Shown here: piece after piece, positions 29,145 through 39,199 of the stretch
Layout: each line of letters starts with the position of its first letter
Position numbering within the stretch: position 1 is the first letter of the stretch
DNA from: an uncultured Gammaproteobacteria bacterium
GTDB lineage: Bacteria > Pseudomonadota > Gammaproteobacteria > GCA-001735895
Length of the DNA: 64,000 nt
Assembly: GCA_947259485.1 (NCBI GenBank)
Contig: CAMYLU010000002.1
Location: 1 to 64,000 of the forward strand
Reading direction: 5' to 3'
The notes under the pieces: generated by a model
The model's input: the letters and a program-made list of their open reading frames with translations, nothing else
The model's database searches: none
What the model was told of the DNA's origin: nothing
Made by a program: the position numbers and the translations under genes

Positions 29145-30902
29145 CTACTGGATACTCTGGTTTAGCCACAATTGCTGAATCTTGTGATTTAGAACCGAAC
29201 GCTGCGCGGCATCGTCAATGATGTCCAGTAATTCCTCGTAAATTCGGCGCGCATCGTCGACAAGTCCGGATATCTGCAGGCTTTCCGCGGCGTTGAACCT
29301 GGCGGTCTGGGCCCATGGATCCATCGAATCCGGTGCCGGCAGCATAGCGGATTGCAGGTAAAGTAAAGCCGCTTTTTCGAACTGCTCGAGACCCCGGTAC
29401 GAGTCCGCGATCCAGAATAAAATTTCGCGTCGTTGCTTGGCTTCAATTTCCAGGCGCAGCAATTGATTGAAATGTGCGATTGCCTCGTTGTGCAAGTCAA
29501 CCGTCTGCAGGTCGAACAGGACCTGCAGTATCCGATCTGTAGCTTCCGGTTTTACCTCGCGGTATTCACGAATCAGGTTTTGCAGCACCTGGTTTCCTTC
29601 TTCGTAACGGCCTCCCAGTATCAGCACCCGGGATTGACGCAATTGCCAGTCAAACCGACTCGTACCTTCAGGAAAGGTATTCAGACCTGACATCAAGCGG
29701 GTTGCCTCTTCAATATCGGTTGATCTTAGCGCCAGGTCAACAAGTTGATAACGTATCCCGGGTGGGATTTTGCGCGCATTGGAAAAAGTCTCACTGCGAT
29801 TGAACAGGTTTTCCAGCAGGTTGCGCTCGGCTTCATCAACCTCGGCAAACGTTTCCATATACCCGGCCGCCGAGCGATTTCTTGTGTCGCTCTCGAAAGA
29901 TGTCAAAATCAGCATCGCAAACAGTGAACGTGACTTGACCGGGGTGCTCTTACTCGCCTTGCTAGCCAATTCCAGCCATTTAATGTCGTCACCCAGCAAC
30001 AGTTCAGATTGATTCCCCACCAGCTTGGCATACTCAAGGTACGCCTGCCACAGCCTGTCAACGGGTATCTGGAAAAGCTGCAATGGTGACTGAATTCCCC
30101 CCCGAAATAACGACTCCAGCGCAACCACACGATCGACCGGCGACATTTGCTCGGCTACAAAGTATCCCAGGGCCCACAGTGTCGCCCGCTCTTCGGCGCT
30201 TACCGCCTCGTTTTTACTGCGCTTTTTGACCTGCTGCCAGAGTTCAGCCTTATCGATCTGATTTAATTTAAAACTCGCCAGCATACTGGTCAGCCTTGCC
30301 TGCCAGGCATCCTGTTCTCGCAGGATCCGGATCGCCTGTTCGTAGCGACCGGATTCAATCAGTACGCGTGCGCGTAGCAGTAACCAGGCCAGGTCGATGC
30401 TGTTGAAATCCTGGTCAAAACGCAGCATGGCCACGCGCGCATCCTCGATACGCCCGTCTTCGATATAGGATTCAATGACCTGTCGTCGCCAGGTTTCGTA
30501 TTCCCCGGATTCGCTGGCTACACCTTGCCAGAGCTGTTGCCTGAGTATCTGGCGCGCGGTTGAGGTCTGGCCAAGCTCGAGGAAGGCCCTGGCCTGGTAA
30601 GTTGCGGCCTGCTGCTTGAATTGATTAGGGATGTCATGCGGCAATCCCTCGATCCGGATCAGCAATTGATCCCACTGCTTCCATTGCGCCAGAATTGCCA
30701 GGCGCTCCTGCTCCCAGAGAATCCACTCGTATAAGTCATCATCCATACTGGGCTGGGCCTGATCGAGCATCTTCAGAGTCAATCCTGGAGCCCCGGCAGT
30801 CGAAATTTTCTTGAGCAGATCAAGGCGCTCATCGGCACTTGCGGGGTACGCCGTTCCCAGGCCTACAACAAGCATTAGTAATATTTTTTTAACGGCTGTC
30901 AC
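29145..30902 (-). CDS. exported tetratricopeptide/alpha-solenoid-like protein of unknown function
   Basis: A 585-residue protein from GTG 30902 (VTAVKKILLMLVVGLGTAYPASA), giving a clean signal peptide; a longer frame starting at 30944 lies inside the rplS terminator and is unlikely. After the signal the protein is almost all helix, with repeated LxxxGRYEQAIRIL, YQARAFLELGQTSTARQIL and FEKAALLYLQSAML units, as in TPR-like solenoids. It is probably periplasmic and may bind other proteins. I recognise no named family. It is followed 112 bases later by htpG, which has its own promoter. Confidence 0.7.
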   Translation of the reverse strand: MTAVKKILLMLVVGLGTAYPASADERLDLLKKISTAGAPGLTLKMLDQAQPSMDDDLYEWILWEQERLAILAQWKQWDQLLIRIEGLPHDIPNQFKQQAATYQARAFLELGQTSTARQILRQQLWQGVASESGEYETWRRQVIESYIEDGRIEDARVAMLRFDQDFNSIDLAWLLLRARVLIESGRYEQAIRILREQDAWQARLTSMLASFKLNQIDKAELWQQVKKRSKNEAVSAEERATLWALGYFVAEQMSPVDRVVALESLFRGGIQSPLQLFQIPVDRLWQAYLEYAKLVGNQSELLLGDDIKWLELASKASKSTPVKSRSLFAMLILTSFESDTRNRSAAGYMETFAEVDEAERNLLENLFNRSETFSNARKIPPGIRYQLVDLALRSTDIEEATRLMSGLNTFPEGTSRFDWQLRQSRVLILGGRYEEGNQVLQNLIREYREVKPEATDRILQVLFDLQTVDLHNEAIAHFNQLLRLEIEAKQRREILFWIADSYRGLEQFEKAALLYLQSAMLPAPDSMDPWAQTARFNAAESLQISGLVDDARRIYEELLDIIDDAAQRSVLNHKIQQLWLNQSIQ

Positions 30903-30918
30903 TTTCCAAGGTTGTCCC

Positions 30919-30954
30919 AAAAAAAAAGCGTGCAGCCCGGGCATACACGCTTTT
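30919..30954 (-). terminator. intrinsic terminator of the rpsP-rplS operon
   Basis: On the minus strand AAAAGCGTG (30954-30946) pairs with CACGCTTTT (30932-30924) around a 13-base loop, and the RNA continues into an uninterrupted U-run (A-run on the plus strand from 30919). It begins 29 bases after the rplS stop. Confidence 0.85.
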
Positions 30955-30982
30955 TAATCTAGCAATTTCGTTGTCGAAGCGC

Positions 30983-31327
30983 TTACAGTTTTTCCCGGAT
31001 ACGCGCTGCTTTACCGGTCCGCCCTCGCAGGTAATACAACTTCGCGCGTCGCACCTTGCCACGTCGCTTAACCTTGATTTCGGCAATCATGGGACTATGG
31101 GTCTGGAAAACACGTTCCACGCCCTCACCATGAGAAATCTTGCGCACCGTGAAGGCCGAGTTAATGCCGCGATTTCGTTTGGCGATAACGACGCCCTCGT
31201 AGGCCTGCAGACGCTCACGCGTACCTTCCTTCACGCGTACCTGGACGATCACGGTATCCCCTGGCGAAAACGCGGGAACATCGGATTTCATCTGTTCCGC
31301 ATCGAGTTGTGCAATTATGTTGCTCAT
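30983..31327 (-). CDS. rplS: 50S ribosomal protein bL19
   Basis: A 114-residue protein matching L19: [53 protein letters not shown] and a basic C-terminus ([22 protein letters not shown]). It sits at the 30S-50S interface near the A-site side. Last gene of rpsP-rimM-trmD-rplS, the standard order, and followed by a terminator. Confidence 0.98.
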   Translation of the reverse strand: MSNIIAQLDAEQMKSDVPAFSPGDTVIVQVRVKEGTRERLQAYEGVVIAKRNRGINSAFTVRKISHGEGVERVFQTHSPMIAEIKVKRRGKVRRAKLYYLRGRTGKAARIREKL

Positions 31328-31365
31328 GTCAATTCCTCAAAAAACTCAATTTCAACGCGGTATTT

Positions 31366-32115
31366 TTACCGCTTCCGAGTCCGCTCATGCTCGGCAATAA
31401 ATTCGTCCAGCAAGGCCTGCTGCCTGGTATCAAGCCTGACCTGCTTCAGCAGTTCCGGCCGTCGTTGCCAGGTGCGTCCGAGTGACTGCCGTTCACGCCA
31501 GTCCTCGATTGCACGGTGATTACCGTTCATCAACACGCCGGGAACACGTTCACCCAGGTATTCCTCTGGCCGCGTATAGTGCGGATAATCCAGCAAACCC
31601 TGGCTAAACGAATCCTGTTGTGCCGAATCGTCATGCCCGAGGGCACCCGGGATCAGCCGGGTCATCCCGTCGATGCAAACCATCGCTGCGAGCTCACCCC
31701 CACTGATGACATAGTCACCAATGGACCATTCTTCGTCTACTTCCTGCTGGATTAGACGTTCGTCGATACCTTCGTAACGACCACATAAAAAAATTACCGA
31801 CCCGAGGTCCACCTGCTGCGCCAGTTTTTTCTGGGTAAGCAATTGTCCCTGCGGGCTGAGATACACCAGGCGCGCATCGCGACTCTGTTCTCGCACTGCA
31901 TGAATTGCGTCCTGTAGTGGTTGCACCTTCATCAACATTCCGGGGCCACCACCATAGGGCCGATCATCGACCGTGCGGTGCCTGTCCCGGGTATAATCTC
32001 GCGGATTCCAGCAGTGTAGCTCGAGCAATTTCTGCTCAGCGGCACGGCCGACAATCCCGCAACTTATCACCTGTTCGACCAGCTCGGGAAACAGCGTGAT
32101 TACGTCAACTCGCAT
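31366..32115 (-). CDS. trmD: tRNA (guanine37-N1)-methyltransferase
   Basis: From ATG 32115 ([16 protein letters not shown]) the protein has 249 residues. It has the SPOUT deep knot: [43 protein letters not shown]. It methylates G37 of tRNAs and prevents +1 frameshifting. A frame extension to 32139 overlaps rimM and is not needed. The start follows the rimM stop by one base. Confidence 0.97.
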   Translation of the reverse strand: MRVDVITLFPELVEQVISCGIVGRAAEQKLLELHCWNPRDYTRDRHRTVDDRPYGGGPGMLMKVQPLQDAIHAVREQSRDARLVYLSPQGQLLTQKKLAQQVDLGSVIFLCGRYEGIDERLIQQEVDEEWSIGDYVISGGELAAMVCIDGMTRLIPGALGHDDSAQQDSFSQGLLDYPHYTRPEEYLGERVPGVLMNGNHRAIEDWRERQSLGRTWQRRPELLKQVRLDTRQQALLDEFIAEHERTRKR

Positions 32116-32116
32116 T

Positions 32117-32626
32117 TTAATACTCGGTCGACCAGTCAACCACCAGGCGTCGGTTTACGAGATCGACCTCCCTGACAATATGGTCGACTGCAAATGGTAT
32201 CAGGCGTTCACGTTCGCCTTTTAAAACCATTACATCGTCGGCCCCGGTTTCCATCATCGAGGCAACCTCTCCGAGTGGGTCGCCCTGCAAGGTTTCCACC
32301 GACAGTCCAATCAAGTCGGACCAGTAGTATTCTCCGGCTTCCAGCCGGGGTAATTGCTCCGGTTTTATAAAAATCCGGCAGCCGGTTAACTCATCGGCCT
32401 GGGTTCGGTCCTCGATCCCTTCGATGCTGGCAACCACGTTCTTACCCTGCAAACGCCCGCTCACCGCTACTGTTTTAAACTCATCTCCCAGCTCTAATAG
32501 CCAGGGGCCGTAACCTACTATGTTCTCGCGTGGGCTGGTATTTGAAAACACCCTGACCCAGCCTTTTATTCCCTGCGAACCGAGGATATGCCCAACACAG
32601 ATTAAATCATCATCGTGTTGGCTCAT
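32117..32626 (-). CDS. rimM: 16S rRNA processing protein RimM
   Basis: A 169-residue protein with the N-terminal beta-barrel start ([20 protein letters not shown]) and the C-terminal PRC-barrel ([40 protein letters not shown]). RimM binds S19 and aids maturation of the 30S head. It lies between rpsP and trmD as in most bacteria. Confidence 0.96.
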   Translation of the reverse strand: MSQHDDDLICVGHILGSQGIKGWVRVFSNTSPRENIVGYGPWLLELGDEFKTVAVSGRLQGKNVVASIEGIEDRTQADELTGCRIFIKPEQLPRLEAGEYYWSDLIGLSVETLQGDPLGEVASMMETGADDVMVLKGERERLIPFAVDHIVREVDLVNRRLVVDWSTEY

Positions 32627-32632
32627 GCCCGG

Positions 32633-32884
32633 TTAAGCCGCGGCCTTGCGCGCTCCCTTGATCAAATGGGCGACCCGTTCGCTGGGTTTCGCGCCCTTGG
32701 AAATCCAGTAATCGATACGAGTATCATCAAGACGCAGTTCCTGTTCCTGGCCACGGGCCTGAGGATTGAAAAAACCGACGCGCTCGATATAGCGGCCATC
32801 TCTCGGGCAACGGCTGTCGCTTACCACGACGTGGTAAAACGGGCGTCGTTTAGAGCCGCCGCGTGCCAATCGAATTGAAACCAT
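32633..32884 (-). CDS. rpsP: 30S ribosomal protein bS16
   Basis: From ATG 32884, with GGAG 8 bases upstream, an 83-residue protein begins [25 protein letters not shown] and ends [24 protein letters not shown], a textbook S16. The extra upstream frame to 32947 is non-coding. First gene of the rpsP-rimM-trmD-rplS operon; its promoter should lie in the 171 bases before it, but I could not pick a convincing -35/-10 pair. Confidence 0.98.
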   Translation of the reverse strand: MVSIRLARGGSKRRPFYHVVVSDSRCPRDGRYIERVGFFNPQARGQEQELRLDDTRIDYWISKGAKPSERVAHLIKGARKAAA

Positions 32885-33055
32885 AAAAAATCTCCAATAA
32901 CCATCGACCCCAGAGAGCCATAACACCTGCTGTCTGTCATAAGACAACAGTATGCCACTGACCCTGAGATCAGAAGACCGCGTATTGTACCTAAATAAAC
33001 CCGCCTGTGAAGTCCGAAAGCCCTGTTTTTTCTAGTTTTTCAGGTCTTTCAGGGC

Positions 33056-34420
33056 TTACATCGGGAATCCTGGGGGGAGTCTGCCTTTCATACCTCGCAT
33101 CATGTTCGCCATACCGCCCTTGCTGCCCATTTTTTTCATCATGCGCTGCATTTGTTTATGCTGTTTGAGCAGTCGGTTGACATCCTGAATCTGGGTTCCG
33201 GAACCCTGTGCGACCCGGCGTTTGCGCGATCCATTGATAACTTCGGGCTTGCGTCGTTCCATTGGTGTCATCGAGTCGATGATGGCAACCATGCGTTTCA
33301 TCTGCCTGGTATGCTGTGGGTTCTGCATCGCCTGCGAGACACCGGCGCCCATTCCCGGTAACTTGTCGATAAGATTACCGAGACCACCCATATTCTCCAT
33401 CTGGGTGAATTGATCACGCAAATCCTCGAGATCAAAGCCCCTGCCCTTCTTAACTTTGCGCGCAAGTCTTTCCGCTTTTTGATGATCGACATTTTCCTGC
33501 GCCTGCTCCACCAGTGACAGGATGTCTCCCATACCGAGAATGCGCGATGCAATACGATCAGGATGGAATGCTTCAAGTGCATCGGTTTTTTCCCCGGAAC
33601 CGATAAACTTGATCGGCTTGCCGGTAATATGCCTAACCGATAAAGCCGCGCCGCCACGGGCATCGCCATCGATCTTGGTGAGTACAACGCCACTGAGCGG
33701 CAGCGCATCATTGAAGGCTTTTGCGGTATTGGCGGCATCCTGGCCGGTCATGCTGTCAACCACGAACAGGGTTTCAGCCGGATCTACCGCGTCGTGAACA
33801 GCGCGAATTTCATCCATCATCTGCTCATCGATGGCCAGGCGTCCGGCAGTATCGAGAATCAGAACATCAACACTGGACCTGGTTGCCGCTGATACCGCCT
33901 CACGTGCTATGGCGACCGGTTTCTGTTGGTTACTGCTGGGGTGGAATTCGACACCAACCTCCGCGGCCAGTGTTTCCAGCTGCTCGATTGCGGCGGGACG
34001 ATACACGTCAGCGCTCGCCACCATAACTGTCTTTTTCTCGACCTCGCGCAACCTGCGCGCCAGTTTAGCGGCCGTGGTAGTTTTACCGGCCCCTTGCAGC
34101 CCCGCCATCAACACGACAACCGGGGGTTTACGGTTAAGGTCAATAACGGACTGGGATTCCCCCATGATCGAGACAAGTTCATCATTAACAACCTTGATCA
34201 AGGCCTGGCCGGGGGAGAGACTCGCAATAACATCCTGGCCGAGAGCCTTTACCCGCACAGCCTCGATGAATTCCTTGACCACCGGTAGTGCGACATCGGC
34301 CTCCAGTAGTGCCATGCGAACCTCGCGCAGGCTATCCCGAATATTATCTTCAGTGAGCCGGCCCTGGCCGCGCAGGTTTTGCAGTGTCTTGGATAATCGA
34401 TCGGTCAGGTTTTCAAACAT
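33056..34420 (-). CDS. ffh: signal recognition particle protein Ffh (SRP54)
   Basis: A 454-residue GTPase: N domain, G domain with GLQGAGKTTTAAKLA, DTAGRLAIDEQMMDEI, TKIDGDARGG, and a Met-rich M domain (MQRMMKKMGSKGGMANMMRGMKG) that binds signal sequences and 4.5S RNA. It targets inner membrane proteins co-translationally. It lies divergent-distant from ypjD, separated by an MBL-fold gene, whereas the two are commonly direct neighbours. Confidence 0.97.
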   Translation of the reverse strand: MFENLTDRLSKTLQNLRGQGRLTEDNIRDSLREVRMALLEADVALPVVKEFIEAVRVKALGQDVIASLSPGQALIKVVNDELVSIMGESQSVIDLNRKPPVVVLMAGLQGAGKTTTAAKLARRLREVEKKTVMVASADVYRPAAIEQLETLAAEVGVEFHPSSNQQKPVAIAREAVSAATRSSVDVLILDTAGRLAIDEQMMDEIRAVHDAVDPAETLFVVDSMTGQDAANTAKAFNDALPLSGVVLTKIDGDARGGAALSVRHITGKPIKFIGSGEKTDALEAFHPDRIASRILGMGDILSLVEQAQENVDHQKAERLARKVKKGRGFDLEDLRDQFTQMENMGGLGNLIDKLPGMGAGVSQAMQNPQHTRQMKRMVAIIDSMTPMERRKPEVINGSRKRRVAQGSGTQIQDVNRLLKQHKQMQRMMKKMGSKGGMANMMRGMKGRLPPGFPM

Positions 34421-34480
34421 CGGATGCTCTGGTAACTAAAAAACGACCGAATTATAACAGCGGGTTTATCTTGAGACCCG

Positions 34481-35245
34481 TCAGAATTTGAATATTTCGC
34501 CACCTTTAAGCTGGTGCACATTGAAGTCCGGCATTGCATCGACACATTCCTGGTAAATCTGGTCTTCGTCTCCGGGCTTGAAATGGGTCAGCCAGACATC
34601 GGGGCGATGTTTCATTTTCAAAACATCATCACCTAACAATTGGGGACAATAATGTTTCGATATCTTGCTGATTTCGATGTCATTATTCGCAAAAGCCGCC
34701 TCGACAAACAGTAAATCTATATGATTGTAGCCATCGAGAACATCCCAGAGATTATCATTGGTCGTGGTATCACCACTAAAGGCTATGTTCGCCTGGGGGG
34801 TTGACAGGCAATAACCCACCCCGGGTACGGTGTGATTGACCTGTATCATTTCGATTTCACGTGCCCTGATATTCACCTTATCGCCCGGATTCATGACCTC
34901 AAATTTGATCGAAGGTTGTTCCTTAGATGGTAACTCTGAAAAATCAGGCCAGATGACCCAGTTAAAAATATGTTCCTTCAATGCCTCGATGGTCTTCTCC
35001 TGCGCATGCACCACGATGGCTTCATCATGCACGCCATACATGCTGTCGGCGAGCAGCGGCAATCCCACTACGTGATCCATATGAGAGTGCGTCAGAAAAA
35101 TATGACGAATACCGGTCATGTCGTTAAGCGGCAGATCGCCCAGACCGGTGCCTGCATCAATTAACATATCGTCATCTACCAGGAAGGAGGTCGTTCGCAG
35201 GTTTGCACCGATTCCTCCTGCCCACCCGAGTATTTTAATTTGCAT
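34481..35245 (-). CDS. MBL-fold metallo-hydrolase, class II cyclic-nucleotide phosphodiesterase-like
   Basis: A 254-residue metallo-beta-lactamase-fold protein: zinc motif THSHMDHVVGLPLL, second-site ligands in FSGDTTTNDNLWDVL and a late His in WLTHFKPGDE. The LIDAGTGLGDL opening and short helical insert resemble class II 3',5'-cyclic-nucleotide phosphodiesterases and related RNase Z-like enzymes. No signal peptide. The substrate cannot be predicted. It sits between ffh (same strand) and divergent ypjD. Confidence 0.8.
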   Translation of the reverse strand: MQIKILGWAGGIGANLRTTSFLVDDDMLIDAGTGLGDLPLNDMTGIRHIFLTHSHMDHVVGLPLLADSMYGVHDEAIVVHAQEKTIEALKEHIFNWVIWPDFSELPSKEQPSIKFEVMNPGDKVNIRAREIEMIQVNHTVPGVGYCLSTPQANIAFSGDTTTNDNLWDVLDGYNHIDLLFVEAAFANNDIEISKISKHYCPQLLGDDVLKMKHRPDVWLTHFKPGDEDQIYQECVDAMPDFNVHQLKGGEIFKF

Positions 35246-35461
35246 ATATTTAATAAAGAGTTTATCTGAAACGAACGCTGAAACTTTCAGCCGTACCGCT
35301 GAATTTATAGCAAAGGGTTACGGGATTTGTGCAATTATTTGCCTGCGTAAATGATGCAACAACATGCAGGTCCTGCGAGACATCGGATAAGGCAAGGTAC
35401 GCTAGTGCGGTTATTCCGATTTTCAGTTACACTTTAAAGCTTGAGTCACTGATCGAAAACA

Positions 35462-36250
35462 ATGTCCCCCACCACCGCAAGCGCGCTCGCCGTCCTCTTC
35501 TATTGCTTGTCCGCATTTTTAATTTTCAAACAGCTGGGGGCGGAACATCGCCAACGCTGGGTTGCACTGGCACCGGCGATTCTGGCGATGCTGCTGCAAG
35601 CGGTAGCTTTGAACACCGTAATCATCCAGGCTGAGGGCCTCAATCTTGGATTTTTCGCCGCTTTTTCTCTGATTGGATGGTTGATCGCGATCCAGATTTT
35701 ACTGAGTAGCGTTTATCGTCGCATCGAAAGTCTCGGTATCGTCGTGTTTCCAATAAGTGGATGCGCCAGTTTAATCGCCAGCCTGCACTTTGCCGACCAT
35801 TTGATCATCGTAAGCAATAGCGAAATCAAGAGCCACATCATGGTATCGATAATCGCCTATAGCCTGATCACACTGGGGGCATTCCAGGCAGCATTACTCG
35901 CTTACCAGGATCACTCGATCCGGCAGCATCATCCGGGTGGTTTTATCCGGTTTCTACCGCCATTACACGATATGGAAACCCTGTTGTTCCAGTTTCTCGG
36001 TTTTGGCTTTATCTGTCTTAGCGCCTCGCTGCTGACCGGTTTCGTCTACCTCGAAGATATATTTTCCCAACAGCTGGTGCACAAAACCGTATTATCGATT
36101 GTCGGCTGGGTTATTCTCGGGGTTTTGCTATTTGGCCGTTTCAAGTTTGGCTGGCGTGGCAAAATCGCAATCCGCTGGACCCTGTCAGCATTCGTTTTCC
36201 TGATGCTTGCTTTTTTCGGCAGCAAGCTGGTACTCGAGTTCATCCTTTAA
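35462..36250 (+). CDS. ypjD: CcsA/YpjD-like inner membrane protein (cytochrome c assembly domain)
   Basis: A 262-residue protein with about eight membrane segments. It carries the CcsA-type conserved histidines, HIMVSIIAYSLITLGAFQAALLAYQ and HKTVLSIVGWVILGVLLFGR, but no clear tryptophan-rich WWD haem-handling motif. In gammaproteobacteria this gene (ypjD) is usually placed between ffh and a CorC/HlyC family gene, as here. A direct role in cytochrome c maturation is not established for YpjD. Confidence 0.85.
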   Translation: MSPTTASALAVLFYCLSAFLIFKQLGAEHRQRWVALAPAILAMLLQAVALNTVIIQAEGLNLGFFAAFSLIGWLIAIQILLSSVYRRIESLGIVVFPISGCASLIASLHFADHLIIVSNSEIKSHIMVSIIAYSLITLGAFQAALLAYQDHSIRQHHPGGFIRFLPPLHDMETLLFQFLGFGFICLSASLLTGFVYLEDIFSQQLVHKTVLSIVGWVILGVLLFGRFKFGWRGKIAIRWTLSAFVFLMLAFFGSKLVLEFIL

Positions 36251-36269
36251 CCTTCAGCGAAATTATTAG

Positions 36270-37562
36270 TTGAGCGAAATCCCGTTATATTGGCTGTTTA
36301 TTGTTTTCATCGCCTTGATCATGATGTCAGCCTTCTTTTCGGGCTCGGAAACCGGGCTTATGAGCCTGAACCGCTATCGACTCAAGCACCTCGCTGGCAA
36401 AAACCATGGGGGTGCAAAGCGTGCCGTGGAGTTACTGAAGTACCCCGACAAGCTGATTACGCTGATTTTATTAGGTAATAACTTCATCAATGTCCTGATC
36501 ACGCAACTGGCAACCTACATCGGCTATCGACTGTTCGGCGAGGCCGGCATTGCACTTGCCGCAGGATTGTTGACGCTGATTTTATTACTGTTCGCCGAGG
36601 TAACGCCCAAGACCCTGGCGGCGACTAATCCGGAAAAAATCGCCTTGCCCGCCGCCTACGTGTACAGACCTCTGGCCAAGATTTTTTTTCCAGTGGTCGT
36701 GGTTATCAACTGGTTGGCCAAACTGGTACAAAAGCTGTTCCTGATTTCCGCTAAAAGCTCGGATCAGGACGCACTCAATTCCGAGGAATTGCGTATCGCG
36801 GTTCATGAAACCAGTGGATTAATTCCTGACTCGCATCGCGATATGTTGCTCAGCATACTCGACCTGGAAAAGGTAACGGTCGACGACATCATGGTGCCAC
36901 GCAGCGAAATCATCGGCATTGACCTCGAGGACGACTGGCATGAAACCCTTAAACTGATAACCAATCTCTCCTATACCCGAATCCCGATTTTCTCGGGTAA
37001 CATCGACAACATGGTAGGAACCGCATTGGTGCGTAGAATTCTCCCGTTGATATTGAATGATGAGTTCAATCCGGACAGCCTGGTCGAGTTAACCCGGGAG
37101 GGGTATTTCATTCCCGAGGGAACACCACTCACCACGCAATTAATAAACTTCCGCAAAAACAAGCGACGGATTGGCTTTGTCGTCGACGAGTATGGCGATA
37201 TCCAGGGCCTGGTAACGATCGAGGATATCCTTGAGGAAATTGTTGGCGAATTCACTACCGATCCCAGCGCCCTGCACCAGGACTTTTTCCAGGACGCAGA
37301 TGGCAGTTTCCTGATCGACGGTTCGACCCATGTACGCGACATTAACCGTAACCTTGAAATTCTGCTGCCGGTAGAGGGTCCTCGAACCCTGAACGGACTG
37401 ATCCTGGAGCACATGGAATTTATTCCCGAGGCTGGCACCAGCTTAAAAATAAACGACTATCCGATCGAAATCATGCAGGTCAAAAACAACATGGTGAAGA
37501 CGGCACGCATTTCCCTGTTCCAGGATCGGGAAAGCACCGAAATACAGTCTGAGCCGGATTGA
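36270..37562 (+). CDS. CNNM/HlyC-CorC family transporter (CorB/YfjD-like)
   Basis: A 430-residue protein starting at TTG 36270. It has the DUF21/CNNM membrane domain (about 1-180, including FFSGSETGLMSLNRYRLKHLA), a CBS pair (VDDIMVPRSEIIGID, IGFVVDEYGDIQGLVTIEDILEEIVGE), and a C-terminal CorC_HlyC domain (SFLIDGSTHVRDINR). Members act in Mg/Co handling. The standard neighbour of ypjD; it ends one base before radA. Confidence 0.88.
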   Translation: MSEIPLYWLFIVFIALIMMSAFFSGSETGLMSLNRYRLKHLAGKNHGGAKRAVELLKYPDKLITLILLGNNFINVLITQLATYIGYRLFGEAGIALAAGLLTLILLLFAEVTPKTLAATNPEKIALPAAYVYRPLAKIFFPVVVVINWLAKLVQKLFLISAKSSDQDALNSEELRIAVHETSGLIPDSHRDMLLSILDLEKVTVDDIMVPRSEIIGIDLEDDWHETLKLITNLSYTRIPIFSGNIDNMVGTALVRRILPLILNDEFNPDSLVELTREGYFIPEGTPLTTQLINFRKNKRRIGFVVDEYGDIQGLVTIEDILEEIVGEFTTDPSALHQDFFQDADGSFLIDGSTHVRDINRNLEILLPVEGPRTLNGLILEHMEFIPEAGTSLKINDYPIEIMQVKNNMVKTARISLFQDRESTEIQSEPD

Positions 37563-37563
37563 A

Positions 37564-38925
37564 ATGGCCAGGCAAAGTGCCCAGTTTCAGTGTCGGGAAT
37601 GTGCTATCGCGTTGCCGAAATGGTCGGGCCAATGTCCCGATTGTAAGAGCTGGAACAGTATCGAAGAGTTACCAACCCTGCCCGCGGGCCCCGGCACCAG
37701 GGCCACTTGGCATGGGGGCGCAAAACGAGACGAAGTGATTACCCTCGATCAGGTTCCGACCAGTGAAACACCTCGTTTTGGAACCTGCATCGACGAACTC
37801 GACCGTGTACTCGGAGGTGGCCTGGTGGAAGGCTCGGTCGTACTGTTGGGAGGCGATCCCGGAATTGGAAAATCGACCATCCTGCTGCAGTGTCTAACCC
37901 TGGTCAGCCAAAACCGGGATGCACTTTACGTTACCGGGGAAGAGTCACCGCAGCAGGTTAGTTTGCGCGCCAGTCGTCTCAATCTTCCCGGCGATAACCT
38001 GAAATTATTAAGCTCGACCTGTGTCGAGGAAATCATCTTGCAGGCCGATGCAATCAAGCCGGCAGTAATGGTCATCGATTCGATCCAGACAATATTCAGC
38101 AACAGCCTGCAGTCTGCCCCGGGCTCGGTAAGCCAGGTCAGAGAAAGCACGGCGATGCTGGTCAGGTTCGCCAAACAATCCAACGTCGCGATTTTTCTGG
38201 TCGGACATGTTACCAAGGAAGGCCAGCTAGCTGGCCCCCGGGTGCTTGAACACATGGTCGACACCGTGCTCTATTTCGAAGGCGATGCATCGACGCGTTA
38301 CCGCGTAATTCGAGCGGTTAAGAACCGTTTCGGCGCGGTCAACGAGCTCGGTATCTTCGCCATGACCGATGAAGGCTTGAAACCGGTCAGCAATCCATCG
38401 GCGATATTCCTGGCCCAACACGATGAACCGGTATCGGGCAGCGTGGTCATGGTCTCACGTGAAGGTACGCGACCTTTTCTAGTCGAAATTCAGGCACTGG
38501 TGAGCGAATGCCATGGCGGTCATCCACGGCGCCTGAGCGTCGGCCTCGAATCTAATCGATTGGCAATGCTGATCGCTATTTTGCAACGCCATGGGGGTGT
38601 CCCGCTCTACGACCAGGATGTATTTATAAATGCGGTGGGTGGAGTACGAATTGCCGAAACGGGAGCAGACCTCGCAATCATGCTGGCTATTCTTTCCAGT
38701 TATCGTGATCGTCCGTTAAACCAGCGTTCCCTGGTTTTCGGAGAGGTTGGGCTATCGGGGGAGATCAGGCCCGTGCCCAACGGCGAAGAACGGCTGCGCG
38801 AGGCCAGTAAACATGGATTCGAAACGGCGATAATTCCAAAGGCCAATATGCCCAAAAAAGGCAGCTTTAATGATCTCAAGTTAATTCCGGTCAGTCATTT
38901 AGCTGATACCGTAGATACACTATAA
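37564..38925 (+). CDS. radA: DNA repair protein RadA (Sms)
   Basis: A 453-residue protein with an N-terminal C4 zinc finger (CRECAIALPKWSGQCPDC), RecA-like Walker A GGDPGIGKST, the RadA-specific KNRFG motif, and a C-terminal Lon-protease-like domain (GVRIAETGADLAIMLAILSS, GEVGLSGEIRPV). It drives branch migration during recombinational repair. It starts one base after the CorB-like gene. Confidence 0.96.
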   Translation: MARQSAQFQCRECAIALPKWSGQCPDCKSWNSIEELPTLPAGPGTRATWHGGAKRDEVITLDQVPTSETPRFGTCIDELDRVLGGGLVEGSVVLLGGDPGIGKSTILLQCLTLVSQNRDALYVTGEESPQQVSLRASRLNLPGDNLKLLSSTCVEEIILQADAIKPAVMVIDSIQTIFSNSLQSAPGSVSQVRESTAMLVRFAKQSNVAIFLVGHVTKEGQLAGPRVLEHMVDTVLYFEGDASTRYRVIRAVKNRFGAVNELGIFAMTDEGLKPVSNPSAIFLAQHDEPVSGSVVMVSREGTRPFLVEIQALVSECHGGHPRRLSVGLESNRLAMLIAILQRHGGVPLYDQDVFINAVGGVRIAETGADLAIMLAILSSYRDRPLNQRSLVFGEVGLSGEIRPVPNGEERLREASKHGFETAIIPKANMPKKGSFNDLKLIPVSHLADTVDTL

Positions 38926-38953
38926 TGGCGGTAATTCGACTGCGAGTAACGAC

Positions 38954-39199
38954 ATGGCTGAAAGCAAAGACAAACTCAAGGATTTTGAAAAATCCCTGCA
39001 GCACCTGGAAAAGATTGTCAGCAATATGGAATCGGGTGAACTGGGACTGGAAGAGTCGCTCGAGCAATTTGAACAAGGTATCAAGCTGGCAAAGACCTGC
39101 CAGGATACGCTCGCTAATGCTGAGATACGCGTTGAGCAATTGATCGAAAAAAACGGTTTGCAGCAGACTGTTCCCTTCGAAGACCTTGATGAAGATTGA
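38954..39199 (+). CDS. xseB: exodeoxyribonuclease VII small subunit
   Basis: An 81-residue protein with the XseB pattern: LKDFEKSLQHLEKIVSNMESGELGLEESLEQFEQGIKLAKTCQDTLANAEIRVEQL, two helices forming a coiled coil. It supports the XseA catalytic subunit (not in the window). Its end overlaps ispA by 11 bases. The xseB-ispA-dxs order is standard in gammaproteobacteria. Confidence 0.95.
   Translation: MAESKDKLKDFEKSLQHLEKIVSNMESGELGLEESLEQFEQGIKLAKTCQDTLANAEIRVEQLIEKNGLQQTVPFEDLDED

Noticed and set aside
33831-34439. 202-codon plus-strand frame
   Set aside because: Antisense shadow of ffh, Ser/Thr/Arg-rich with no recognisable domain.
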